Part shown: one piece after another, positions 1-7,780 of the stretch
How positions within the stretch are numbered: the first letter of the stretch is position 1
Layout of the letters: each line of letters begins with the position of its first letter
Source: DAOTYH01 sp034435015
GTDB lineage: Bacteria; Chloroflexota; Anaerolineae; Aggregatilineales; UBA3940
DNA: 7,818 nucleotides
Direction of reading: 5' to 3'
NCBI GenBank assembly: GCA_034435015.1
Contig: DAOTYH010000042.1
Coordinates: 1-7,818 of the forward strand
Translations under genes and position numbers: made by a program
Notes under the pieces: generated by a model
What the model was told of the DNA's origin: nothing
The model's input: only the letters and a program-made list of their open reading frames with translations
Database searches by the model: none

Positions 1-323
1 TACCAGCCCCGCGCCGCCGCGGGCTCATCTTCAGCCAGCGCCACATCGCCCAGCCCCAACAGCGTATTGGCCTGCCCCCGCCGGGACCCGACCGCCTCGT
101 AGAGGGCCAGCGCCCGCTCGTACCAGCCCCGCGCCGCCGCATACTCATTTTCCATCCGCGCCACATCGCCCAGCCCCAACAGCGTATCCGCCTGCCCCAG
201 CCGGGCTCCGACCGCCTCGTAGACGGCCAGCGCCCGCTCGTACCAGCCCCGCGCCGCCGCGGGCTCATTTTCCATATACGCCACATCGCCCAGCGCCAAC
301 AGCGTATTCGCCTGCCCCTGCCG
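1..323 (-). repeat. Tandem 120-bp TPR-coding repeats (2 full plus most of a third)
   Basis: Units begin at 1, 121 and 241 with the same bases and exact 120-bp spacing; the third keeps the pattern to about 323. By hand count, units 1-120 and 121-240 differ at 14 of 120 positions, and 241-323 differs from 121-203 at about 9. Each unit encodes a 40-residue TPR of the form QA-TLL-LGDVA, then E-AAARGWYERALA-YEAVG. Differences cluster at residues 593/594/596/598 and their equivalents 40 and 80 residues later. The array continues beyond the window, so the copy number is unknown. Confidence 0.95.
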
Positions 324-2054
324 GTCATCCGATCGTTCTGCCGCCTGATAGGCCGCCGTCAACAGTTGGCGGTGTGTTTCCAATGACTCGCGCAGGGTCA
401 TGTAGTAATCCAATGCCGCCGCCAGGTCCACCGCCCCCTTGGGGTCGTGTTCCCAGCCCCAGGCCAATGCTTCGCGCACGTTGTCAAAGTCCGCCTGGAT
501 GGCCGGGTGGCGGTCTTCGTCACTGTTGGCCTCTTCATCACTGTACAAGGCGGCATAGTGCTCAAAGTGCCGGCGCTGGGCATCATCCAGCTCCCCAGCG
601 CGGTACAGCAGTGCCCGTGCGTAGGCGTGCAGTAACGCGTGCTGGCGATAGCGCCCTGCTTGGGCCTCCAGCAGGCCGGCGCGGACCAGGTCGTTCAAGG
701 CGTCGTCGGCGTCGTCTTCATCGGAATCTTTCCAGACTGCCTGGGCCGCCGCCCGGTCAAAGGTCCCGCCCGGCGCAAACACGCCGGTCAGCCGGAAGCG
801 GCGCTGTAAGTCCGGCGAGAGATCGTCGTAACTGAGCGACAGGCTCAGTTCCAGGTTTAGGTTCTTGTCATCGTCGCTCATGACCAAGCCTTTAAAGGGG
901 GTGTCGCCGCCGAGGCGCTTCTGCAGGCGGCCCAACAGGTCGGGGGCAAAGTCCAGCCCGCGCTCGCTCAACTGCGCCGCCGCGATAGAGACCGCCAGGG
1001 TGTGCCCGCCCAGCAGATCAACGATGGCGGCGCATTCGGGCGGCAGGTCGGCAACGGGAACTCCCACCCGTTCGGCGATCAGCGCACGGCCTTCGTCCGT
1101 GGTGAATGTGTCCACCGGCTGGCTGACTGCGCCCGCCCGTGTAACCAGCCGCCCGCTGCGGGTGGTGATCACCAGCCGCCCGCGCGGCCCCACCACGCGG
1201 AAAGCCTCGACGTGCTTGTGATCCCACACGTCGTCAAGCACGATCAGCACGGCCTTGCCTTCAAGTAATGCCGTCAGGCGCGAGCGCCCGCGCTGTTCGT
1301 CGGGGTATTCGGCGCGGTCGTCGCCGAAGGCGTGCCCAATGTCGCCCAGGCGCGTCGCGATCTGGGGGTCCTTGCCCACCTCTATCCAAAACACGCCGTC
1401 CGGGAAATTGCGCCGGACGTCACATTCACGGCACAGGGCAGAGGCCAGCACCGTTTTGCCGATCCCGCCCATGCCTTGCAGGGCGACAATCTGCTTTTTG
1501 GGGGTGGTCACCACCGGCTGGCGGGTGTCAGCGCAGACGGCCTGGGCGAGGGCGTCCAGGTCATCACTGCGCTGGATGTACCATTGCGGCAACGGCGGCA
1601 CCGCGTGCAGGCGTCCCAGCGGGGCGGCGGGTTCGGCCAGAATCCGCTTGAGTTCGTCCAATGCGTCTTTGTAAGGGCGTGTCTCACGGAAGTCCGGTAT
1701 GTGCAGTTTATTCAGCGCCGGCGGGACGAGCGGGTAATCGCCCGCCCGCAGGATGGGGATCACCGGCAGGCAGATGCTCAGGGCGTATTCCCATTCGGCT
1801 TTCACGTAATCCGATGTCAAGGCGCCCGGCCCTACCACCAGGATCAGTTTGTCGCATACGGTGATCGCGTCGCGGATTTCCTGCAGGAACGTCAGGGCGC
1901 GGCTGGGCATGGACTCACGATCCCACCAGACCGTATATCCGGCGTCTGTCAGGTCGGTGTATAAGCGTCGCAGAAACGACTTTTGGGGGTCGGTGTAATC
2001 GGGATCGTCATCCGTGCGGGCATAGGACAGAAACACGTCGTAGTGATCGGTCAT
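1..2054 (-). CDS. TIR-NB-ARC-TPR STAND receptor (bacterial NLR-like), C-terminus cut by window edge
   Basis: I read this frame codon by codon; it is open without a stop for 684 residues from ATG 2052-2054 to the window edge. TIR domain, about residues 4-140: YDVFLSYAR at 5-13, YTVWWDRESM at 40-49, and LILVVGPGAL followed by KAEWEYA, where Glu87 fits the NADase glutamate of catalytic TIRs. Linker with PPLPQWY at 153-159. NB-ARC: P-loop GMGGIGKT 194-201, Walker B VLIVLDDVWD 269-278, VITTRSG sensor strand near 295-301, GHTLAV (GLPLAL-like) 350-355, SYDDL winged-helix motif 408-412, and QHALLHAYA 471-479 in the MHD position. TPRs of 40 residues start near 565. The start is supported by GAGGTG 4 nt upstream. 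Families of this architecture are STAND switches; bacterial TIR-STANDs are linked to anti-phage defence through NAD depletion. A defence role here is inferred. Divergent to a receiver gene; no operon partner is visible. Confidence 0.93.
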   Translation of the reverse strand, partial: MTDHYDVFLSYARTDDDPDYTDPQKSFLRRLYTDLTDAGYTVWWDRESMPSRALTFLQEIRDAITVCDKLILVVGPGALTSDYVKAEWEYALSICLPVIPILRAGDYPLVPPALNKLHIPDFRETRPYKDALDELKRILAEPAAPLGRLHAVPPLPQWYIQRSDDLDALAQAVCADTRQPVVTTPKKQIVALQGMGGIGKTVLASALCRECDVRRNFPDGVFWIEVGKDPQIATRLGDIGHAFGDDRAEYPDEQRGRSRLTALLEGKAVLIVLDDVWDHKHVEAFRVVGPRGRLVITTRSGRLVTRAGAVSQPVDTFTTDEGRALIAERVGVPVADLPPECAAIVDLLGGHTLAVSIAAAQLSERGLDFAPDLLGRLQKRLGGDTPFKGLVMSDDDKNLNLELSLSLSYDDLSPDLQRRFRLTGVFAPGGTFDRAAAQAVWKDSDEDDADDALNDLVRAGLLEAQAGRYRQHALLHAYARALLYRAGELDDAQRRHFEHYAALYSDEEANSDEDRHPAIQADFDNVREALAWGWEHDPKGAVDLAAALDYYMTLRESLETHRQLLTAAYQAAERSDDRQGQANTLLALGDVAYMENEPAAARGWYERALAVYEAVGARLGQADTLLGLGDVARMENEYAAARGWYERALALYEAVGSRRGQANTLLGLGDVALAEDEPAAARGW

Positions 2055-2088
2055 GTGCCACCTCGTAGAGAATCCGGCTCCGGGGCCT

Positions 2089-2117
2089 ATTGTATGCTCA
2101 GGCCTGCCGCCGCACAA
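2089..2117 (-). promoter_or_regulatory. Probable sigma70-type promoter for the TIR-NB-ARC-TPR gene
   Basis: On the minus strand, TTGTGC (2117-2112) and TACAAT (2094-2089) are separated by 17 nt. This gives a start near 2083 and a leader of about 29 nt before the GAGGTG ribosome site at 2064-2059. The -10 matches consensus at 5 of 6 bases and the -35 at 3 of 6. Position and spacing are right, but this is pattern matching only. Confidence 0.45.
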
Positions 2118-2135
2118 ACCATAGAGGAAGCCGCT

Positions 2136-2225
2136 GTGTCGGACCAACATCCTGTCAGCTTCATCATCAGCTTTCAGGACCTGCCTGATCCGCAGACGGC
2201 TTTTTTCCCTTGCGTCCGTTCATAG
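2136..2225 (+). pseudogene. Small GTG-started ORF of 29 codons, possible transposase N-terminal relic
   Basis: GTG at 2136 follows AGAGGAAG (2123-2130) by 5 nt and the frame ends at TAG 2223-2225. The peptide begins VSDQHPVSFIISF and contains QDLPDP. A hydrophobic stretch followed by LPDP resembles the start of ISAs1/H-repeat-type transposases, where LxDPR precedes the DDE-associated region; the frame then diverges (TAFFPCVRS) and stops. It lies in the gap between two divergent genes, downstream of the TIR gene's promoter in the opposite direction. It could also be a leader peptide or chance. The transposase link is from memory of family style, not from an alignment. Confidence 0.25.
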
Positions 2226-2303
2226 GGTATTCTTCTATGGCACTCAAGATAACAAAGTCCTCACGACAGGAAAGCAGGACCCCCCTCCTATAGTTTCTTG
2301 GGT

Positions 2304-2309
2304 TATAAT
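2304..2309 (+). promoter_or_regulatory. Candidate -10 box for the receiver gene at 2347
   Basis: A perfect TATAAT lies 37 nt before the chosen ATG, giving a start near 2316. No recognisable -35 stands 16-18 nt upstream (that region is C-rich), and no TGn extension is present, so an activator or an alternative sigma factor may be needed if the site is real. Confidence 0.4.
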
Positions 2310-2346
2310 TGGGTATGGGGTGGGGACATGTACGTATGAGGGTATC

Positions 2347-2721
2347 ATGTCTTACATTTTGATTGTTGATGACGACAAGAATACAGCCGAAGCAATTGCC
2401 GCCATGGTGAGGCTGTTTGACTGGGACACTCAGATCGCGCACGGCCCGCGTGCCGCTCTGCAGGTGCTGCAACGGACTCCCCCCGCCCTGATCCTGCTTG
2501 ACCTCAACATGCCCGGCGTGGACGGCATGGAAGTGTGCCGGTACATCAAACGCGACCCGATGGCACAAGATACCCCTGTTGTCTTTGTGACCGCAGAGGA
2601 CGATCCCAGCATTATGCAAAGGGCACGCGAAGTTGGGGCAATGGATTATCTGGTCAAGCCGTTGGACATTGACCGCCTCGAACAGATTCTCTCAAAACTA
2701 CCCGGCTCACCCAGCGCTTGA
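2347..2721 (+). CDS. Receiver-only (CheY-like) response regulator
   Basis: This 124-residue protein is a single phosphoacceptor receiver domain with no output domain. Numbered from ATG 2347, the acidic pocket is Asp8-Asp9-Asp10, the phosphoacceptor is Asp52 in LLDLNMP, the switch threonine is Thr82 in VFVTAED, and the conserved lysine is Lys104 in YLVKP; the key residues are all present. An in-frame ATG at 2320 would add nine residues, but 2347 fits the usual start directly before the first beta strand (SYILIVDDD) and has GAGGG 4 nt upstream. Such proteins receive phosphate from a histidine kinase and act through protein contacts (motility, phosphorelay, cyclic-nucleotide signalling). No kinase gene is adjacent, so the partner is unknown. 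It is divergent from the TIR gene and convergent with the DUF4013 gene. Confidence 0.93.
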   Translation: MSYILIVDDDKNTAEAIAAMVRLFDWDTQIAHGPRAALQVLQRTPPALILLDLNMPGVDGMEVCRYIKRDPMAQDTPVVFVTAEDDPSIMQRAREVGAMDYLVKPLDIDRLEQILSKLPGSPSA

Positions 2722-2744
2722 GTCTGCCTTGGGCCTTCAATGAC

Positions 2745-2784
2745 AACAAGGCGCGGCTCTCTCATGGGAGGGCCGCGCCTTGTT
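2745..2784. terminator. Bidirectional hairpin between convergent genes
   Basis: A perfect 13-bp GC-rich stem (2745-2757 with 2772-2784) and a 14-nt loop begin 23 nt after the receiver gene's stop and 22 nt past the stop of the convergent DUF4013 gene. Both arms end in CCTTGTT when transcribed from either side, which gives only a weak U-tract. It is therefore a plausible shared terminator or 3'-end stabilising hairpin rather than a textbook one. Confidence 0.75.
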
Positions 2785-2806
2785 CAGCAAGGCAAAAAGA
2801 TAAACG

Positions 2807-3484
2807 CTAGACCTGCGGAATCGCTGTCTGGCCGTCAGCAAGTTTGGCCGCCAATTGGCCAAGAATATGCCCGCTGAAGTAGGACATAAAGGGGGCGACC
2901 AGCAGACCACCAATAACGGTACCAGACACGAGACCAGCCAGCAGCCCTGCCAAAAGGACATACACGATTGCCATGCCAAAATCGCCGATGTTGTTGCGAA
3001 CCAGAGCGAAGTTCTCACCGATCTGGAAGAAGGTGCCGAACTCCTCGCGATCAATATAGCGGATAACACCACCCCAGTAGACAATCGAGGCCGCTATGAT
3101 ATACAGGAATATTAGACAGCTACAACAAATCACAGCCACAGTCGCTAGGCCGCCTAACGCCGCCATGGCGCTCTCATTATCGCCACCCATTGCGGGGATC
3201 ACCCACACAAAAGAGGCGACACAGGCAAAGATGAGCGTTGGTATCTGATAGATAAGCAAGGCCAGCCAGAGCATCAATCCTTTTGTGAGATGTCCACCGA
3301 AGTTGCTCCAGTCTGGCAAGGGAACGGGATCATTGCGCTTCACCCGCTTAGTGATCTCAAAAGACCAACCCTGCAATGCCCAGGCCCCGATGAGCGGAAT
3401 GAAAGCGATTAAGACAGCCAACGCTAGCTTCTTCAGCCAATCCTGATCATCGAATGGGAATGTCAGTGCCCGTACGAAATCCAT
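2807..3484 (-). CDS. DUF4013-type multi-pass membrane protein
   Basis: 225 residues starting at ATG 3482-3484, with a strong AGGAGG (3497-3492) 7 nt upstream. The N-terminus (FPFDDQDWLKKLALAV...IPLIGAW) followed by N-D-x-x-x-LPDW around 51-59 is the DUF4013 pattern as I know it. Predicted membrane segments: about 20-37, 70-97 (possibly two passes), 110-136 and 170-200. The segment between the last two (residues 138-168, with the charged DREE cluster at 145-148) and the tail SGHILGQLA (204-212) are likely soluble or re-entrant. There is no cleavable signal peptide. The molecular function of the family is unknown; it is common in Chloroflexota, Actinobacteria and archaea. It sits alone, convergent with the receiver gene, behind its own promoter at 3543-3570. 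Family call moderately firm; membrane nature firm. Confidence 0.85.
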   Translation of the reverse strand: MDFVRALTFPFDDQDWLKKLALAVLIAFIPLIGAWALQGWSFEITKRVKRNDPVPLPDWSNFGGHLTKGLMLWLALLIYQIPTLIFACVASFVWVIPAMGGDNESAMAALGGLATVAVICCSCLIFLYIIAASIVYWGGVIRYIDREEFGTFFQIGENFALVRNNIGDFGMAIVYVLLAGLLAGLVSGTVIGGLLVAPFMSYFSGHILGQLAAKLADGQTAIPQV

Positions 3485-3542
3485 TGTTGCTCCTCCTCTT
3501 CTCTAAAATCTGACCGAAGTGGTATAGTTTCAAACACAGCTC

Positions 3543-3570
3543 ATTATAGGCATATTGATAGGTCTGTCAA
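3543..3570 (-). promoter_or_regulatory. Consensus sigma70-type promoter for the DUF4013 gene
   Basis: On the minus strand, TTGACA (3570-3565) and TATAAT (3548-3543) are both perfect and are separated by 16 nt. Transcription would begin near 3536, leaving a leader of about 52 nt that ends in the AGGAGG ribosome site. It lies about 60 nt beyond the 5S 3' end, so the gene need not depend on read-through from rRNA. Confidence 0.85.
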
Positions 3571-3610
3571 ACTGCGTAAGCGCGGGAGTTTGGGAGCGGC
3601 TAACGAACCC

Positions 3611-3624
3611 AAAAGAAAGCAAAA
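3611..3624 (-). terminator. U-rich tract after 5S rRNA, probable end of the rRNA unit
   Basis: Directly after the closing stem of 5S (which reaches 3625), the minus strand reads TTTTGCTTTCTTTT. The 16-bp 5S terminal helix followed by this U-rich run could itself act as an intrinsic terminator. No separate hairpin was seen before the DUF4013 promoter. Confidence 0.4.
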
Positions 3625-3629
3625 CAGGT

Positions 3630-3749
3630 CTCGCGGCGATGGCCTACGCTCCCACCCCGTTACCAGGGCAGTACCATGGGCGCTGGCGGGCTTAACGACC
3701 GGGTTCGGGATGGGACCGGGTGTGTCCCCGCCGCTCTAATCACCACAAG
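3630..3749 (-). rRNA. rrf: 5S ribosomal RNA
   Basis: The minus strand contains the conserved 5S core CCCATCCCGAAC in loop C and a GCGCCCATGGTACTG stretch matching the loop E / helix V region of bacterial 5S. Counting 40 nt back from CCCAT by analogy with E. coli puts the 5' end at about 3749, whose helix-I partner is 3630, giving 120 nt. Helix I is unusually long: 3739-3754 pairs with 3625-3640 over 16 bp (several G-U), so the outer 5 bp are probably precursor sequence removed in maturation. It is transcribed downstream of 23S across a spacer of about 70 nt. Confidence 0.95.
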
Positions 3750-3810
3750 ACCTGCAGATAAGCACCATGAACAGGGGATGAGTGCACCGGCCCGAGAAAA
3801 CAAGCCGGGT

Positions 3811-3821
3811 CTCCGCATCAC
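3811..3821 (-). other. 3' arm of the pre-23S processing stem
   Basis: On the minus strand this reads GTGATGCGGAG and pairs with CTCCGTATCAC at 6694-6684 over 11 bp with one G-U. It immediately flanks the mature 3' end. In bacteria such stems bring the 23S ends together and are cut by RNase III; that role is inferred here from position and complementarity. Confidence 0.75.
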
Positions 3822-6677
<2,856 letters not shown>

Positions 6678-6683
6678 CTCTGC

Positions 6684-6694
6684 GTGATACGGAG
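6684..6694 (-). other. 5' arm of the pre-23S processing stem
   Basis: CTCCGTATCAC on the minus strand, 6-7 nt before the mature 23S start, complements 3821-3811 across the whole gene. Inside the stem, AAG and AAGC (6677-6671) can pair with GCTT and CTT at the 3' end, matching the usual helix H1 closure. Confidence 0.75.
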
Positions 6695-6737
6695 AAATTG
6701 AAGTTCTTGCTTGCTTCTCTCTCGTCTTCCTATTCAC

Positions 6738-6749
6738 TTGTTAAGGTGC
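6738..6749 (-). promoter_or_regulatory. boxA-like antitermination site just before 23S
   Basis: The minus strand reads GCACCTTAACAA, matching the E. coli rrn boxA GCTCTTTAACAA at 10 of 12 bases, about 60 nt upstream of 23S. In rRNA operons boxA recruits NusB-NusE so polymerase resists Rho. E. coli carries one before 23S as well as one in the leader. Confidence 0.5.
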
Positions 6750-6780
6750 GCTCCGGGTCTGCGACCCGCCGCTGAAGCGC
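6748..6780 (-). other. Two-tier hairpin in the 23S leader
   Basis: An inner stem pairs 6754-6759 with 6763-6768 around a 3-nt loop, and an outer stem pairs about 6747-6752 with 6776-6781 (TGCGCT with AGCGCA type arms). It overlaps the edge of the boxA-like site by a base or two. It may be a leader folding or processing element. Confidence 0.35.
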
Positions 6781-6830
6781 AACAGATGCTCCACTTCACC
6801 GGCCCGCCGCAGACCTGCACGGTCAATGAA

Positions 6831-6855
6831 ACAGCCCGACATCGCGTCGGGCTGT
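6831..6855 (-). other. Strong hairpin in the 23S leader
   Basis: A perfect 10-bp stem (6831-6840 with 6846-6855) closes a 5-nt loop, with possible extension past a two-A bulge. In the 23S direction it is followed by a short TTTCATT rather than a U-run, so it is a weak terminator candidate. It lies inside the transcribed leader, about 90 nt after the predicted start. Confidence 0.6.
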
Positions 6856-6908
6856 CATTCAAGCCTCACGCCATGTCTATGTTCTGGACTGTTTAGACGG
6901 TGTTCACT

Positions 6909-6922
6909 GTGTTCAAAAACAA
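6909..6922 (-). promoter_or_regulatory. Leader-proximal boxA-like site
   Basis: The minus strand reads TTGTTTTTGAACAC, matching the Bacillus-type boxA TGTTCTTTGAAAAC at 10 of 14 ungapped positions, and better with one deletion. It stands about 20 nt after the predicted transcription start, where rrn leader boxA sites normally lie. Confidence 0.4.
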
Positions 6923-6949
6923 ACTCACCTGCTTGTTATTTGTGCCTGT

Positions 6950-6978
6950 AGTTTAGCTTACGTCCGGGGAGATGTCAA
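6950..6978 (-). promoter_or_regulatory. Promoter of the independent 23S-5S unit
   Basis: On the minus strand a perfect TTGACA (6978-6973) is followed after 17 nt by TAAACT (6955-6950). This predicts a start near 6943 and a leader of about 265 nt before 23S. The upstream DNA (6979-7018) is AT-rich, including ATAAATTAAATT, and could serve as an UP element. Spacing, position and AT context together make this convincing. Confidence 0.8.
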
Positions 6979-7018
6979 GGCTTATTTTTCCCAAAAGCCC
7001 GAATTTAATTTATCCTCT
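6979..7018 (-). promoter_or_regulatory. AT-rich UP-like region upstream of the 23S promoter
   Basis: A run rich in A and T tracts directly upstream of the -35, contrasting with the GC-rich surroundings. In strong rRNA promoters such DNA binds the alpha C-terminal domains of RNA polymerase. The assignment rests on composition and position only. Confidence 0.45.
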
Positions 7019-7025
7019 GTTTACT

Positions 7026-7096
7026 TGCTCTGCTGCAAGGACGCGGCTCACGCCCCGGCCAATGGTGTTGGCAGTTCGGCTGGGTGTAGCAGAGCA
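7026..7096. repeat. 71-bp element with 12-bp inverted terminal arms
   Basis: 7026-7037 (TGCTCTGCTGCA) pairs with 7085-7096 over 12 bp with one G-U. Inside, GCCAA/TTGGC (7058-7062 with 7068-7072) and CAC.CC/GG.GTG segments allow further pairing, so either strand could fold into a long imperfect hairpin. It lies between the 23S promoter and the divergent receiver gene. I cannot match it to a known RNA, attC or riboswitch. It may be a small RNA, a regulatory leader or a miniature inverted-repeat element. Confidence 0.55.
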
Positions 7097-7257
7097 CGAC
7101 CCTGGCTGATTATTGCTCAGGTTGGGGGAAAGTTTGGTAAACTAAACCCAGATGTATTGGAGGAAGGTGATTCTCTGATACACTTGAAGTGAGCATCCAT
7201 ACGTCGGCAAGTGGTATTGAGAACGCGCTGAGCGTTACCTCCAGGAGCAGCTTCTGC

Positions 7258-7683
7258 ATGGCGAAGCTTCAAACGCCCATTGAGCCGGGCGACGCTCATA
7301 TCCTTGTGGTTGAGGACAACGTCCCTAACTTTGTTCTGGTGGCGCGGATGCTGGCCTTTATGGGAGTGCAGCATTGTGAGTGGAAGACCAGCGGCTGGCA
7401 GGTGGTGCAGTTTGCCGATACGCTGCCCAGGGTAGACCTGATCCTGATGGATATTCGTCTGCCTTATGAAGATGGCTATCAGGCATTGCAGAAGATTCGT
7501 GCCCACGAACGTTTAAAAGATACCCTGGTGGTCGCCGTGACGGCGGAGGCCAGTGAGGAGCAATTGCGCAAAGCTCAGAAAGCCGGTTTTGATGGCTTTT
7601 TGGGCAAACCTCTCGATCCTGACCGTTTTCCTGACCAAATCCGCCGCATTTTGCGCGGCGATTCTGTCTGGGAATGGCATTAG
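7258..7683 (+). CDS. Receiver-only (DivK/CheY-like) response regulator
   Basis: 141 residues from ATG 7258, preceded by AGGAG (7243-7247) at 10 nt; an in-frame GTG at 7189 would add 23 residues without domain character, so I prefer 7258, though the choice is not certain. One receiver domain: acidic pair Glu19-Asp20 in ILVVEDN, VPNFVLVARMLAFMG helix as in DivK-type receivers, phosphoacceptor Asp65 in LLMDIRLP-like context (ILMDIRLP), switch Thr95 in VAVTAEA, Lys117 in FLGKPLD. No output domain. Receivers of this type pass phosphate or bind partners of a hybrid kinase; no kinase is visible in the window. Residues 38-50 (QHCEWKTSGWQVV) are atypical, with two tryptophans where a small, simple loop and helix usually lie. 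No convincing terminator follows. Confidence 0.9.
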   Translation: MAKLQTPIEPGDAHILVVEDNVPNFVLVARMLAFMGVQHCEWKTSGWQVVQFADTLPRVDLILMDIRLPYEDGYQALQKIRAHERLKDTLVVAVTAEASEEQLRKAQKAGFDGFLGKPLDPDRFPDQIRRILRGDSVWEWH

Positions 7684-7780
7684 CGGCGGCTTGTCTGATG
7701 CCGAACGGTCCTTCTAGACGTTCAGCGTGTTCAGTACAGCCGCGTGATTTTCTCTCTGTCAAAAAAGGTGAAGGATGTAA

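Noticed and set aside
1..360. 120-bp repeats considered as a CRISPR or other non-coding array
   Set aside because: There are no spacers, the period is exactly 40 codons, and the repeat is in frame within a TPR protein.
374..1964. Several plus-strand open frames (for example 374-835, 865-1221, 1255-1674, 1332-1964)
   Set aside because: They lie opposite the TIR-NB-ARC-TPR gene, are rich in Arg, Pro and Ser as expected for GC-rich antisense frames, and show no domain features.
2320..2346. Upstream ATG at 2320 as the receiver's start
   Set aside because: The extra nine residues (GTCTY-like) do not resemble a receiver N-terminus, and a GAGGG site precedes the ATG at 2347.
2167..2619. Minus-strand open frame of 150 codons
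   Set aside because: It overlaps the receiver gene at 2347-2721 in antisense and lacks a recognisable domain; the receiver has all catalytic residues.
2855..3115. Plus-strand frame of 86 codons
   Set aside because: It is antisense to the DUF4013 gene, which has clear membrane segments, a strong ribosome site and a consensus promoter.
6680..6950. A tRNA gene in the 23S leader
   Set aside because: No cloverleaf or GGTTCGAATCC-like T-arm was found on either strand.
7026..7096. Foldback element as an integron attC site or SRP RNA
   Set aside because: There is no RYYYAAC/GTTRRRY core pair, and the conserved SRP GGAAG-type loop motif is absent.
7733..7762. Minus-strand TTGACA with TGTACT 18 nt away
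   Set aside because: No minus-strand gene follows; it would only transcribe antisense into the receiver gene, and the -10 is weak.
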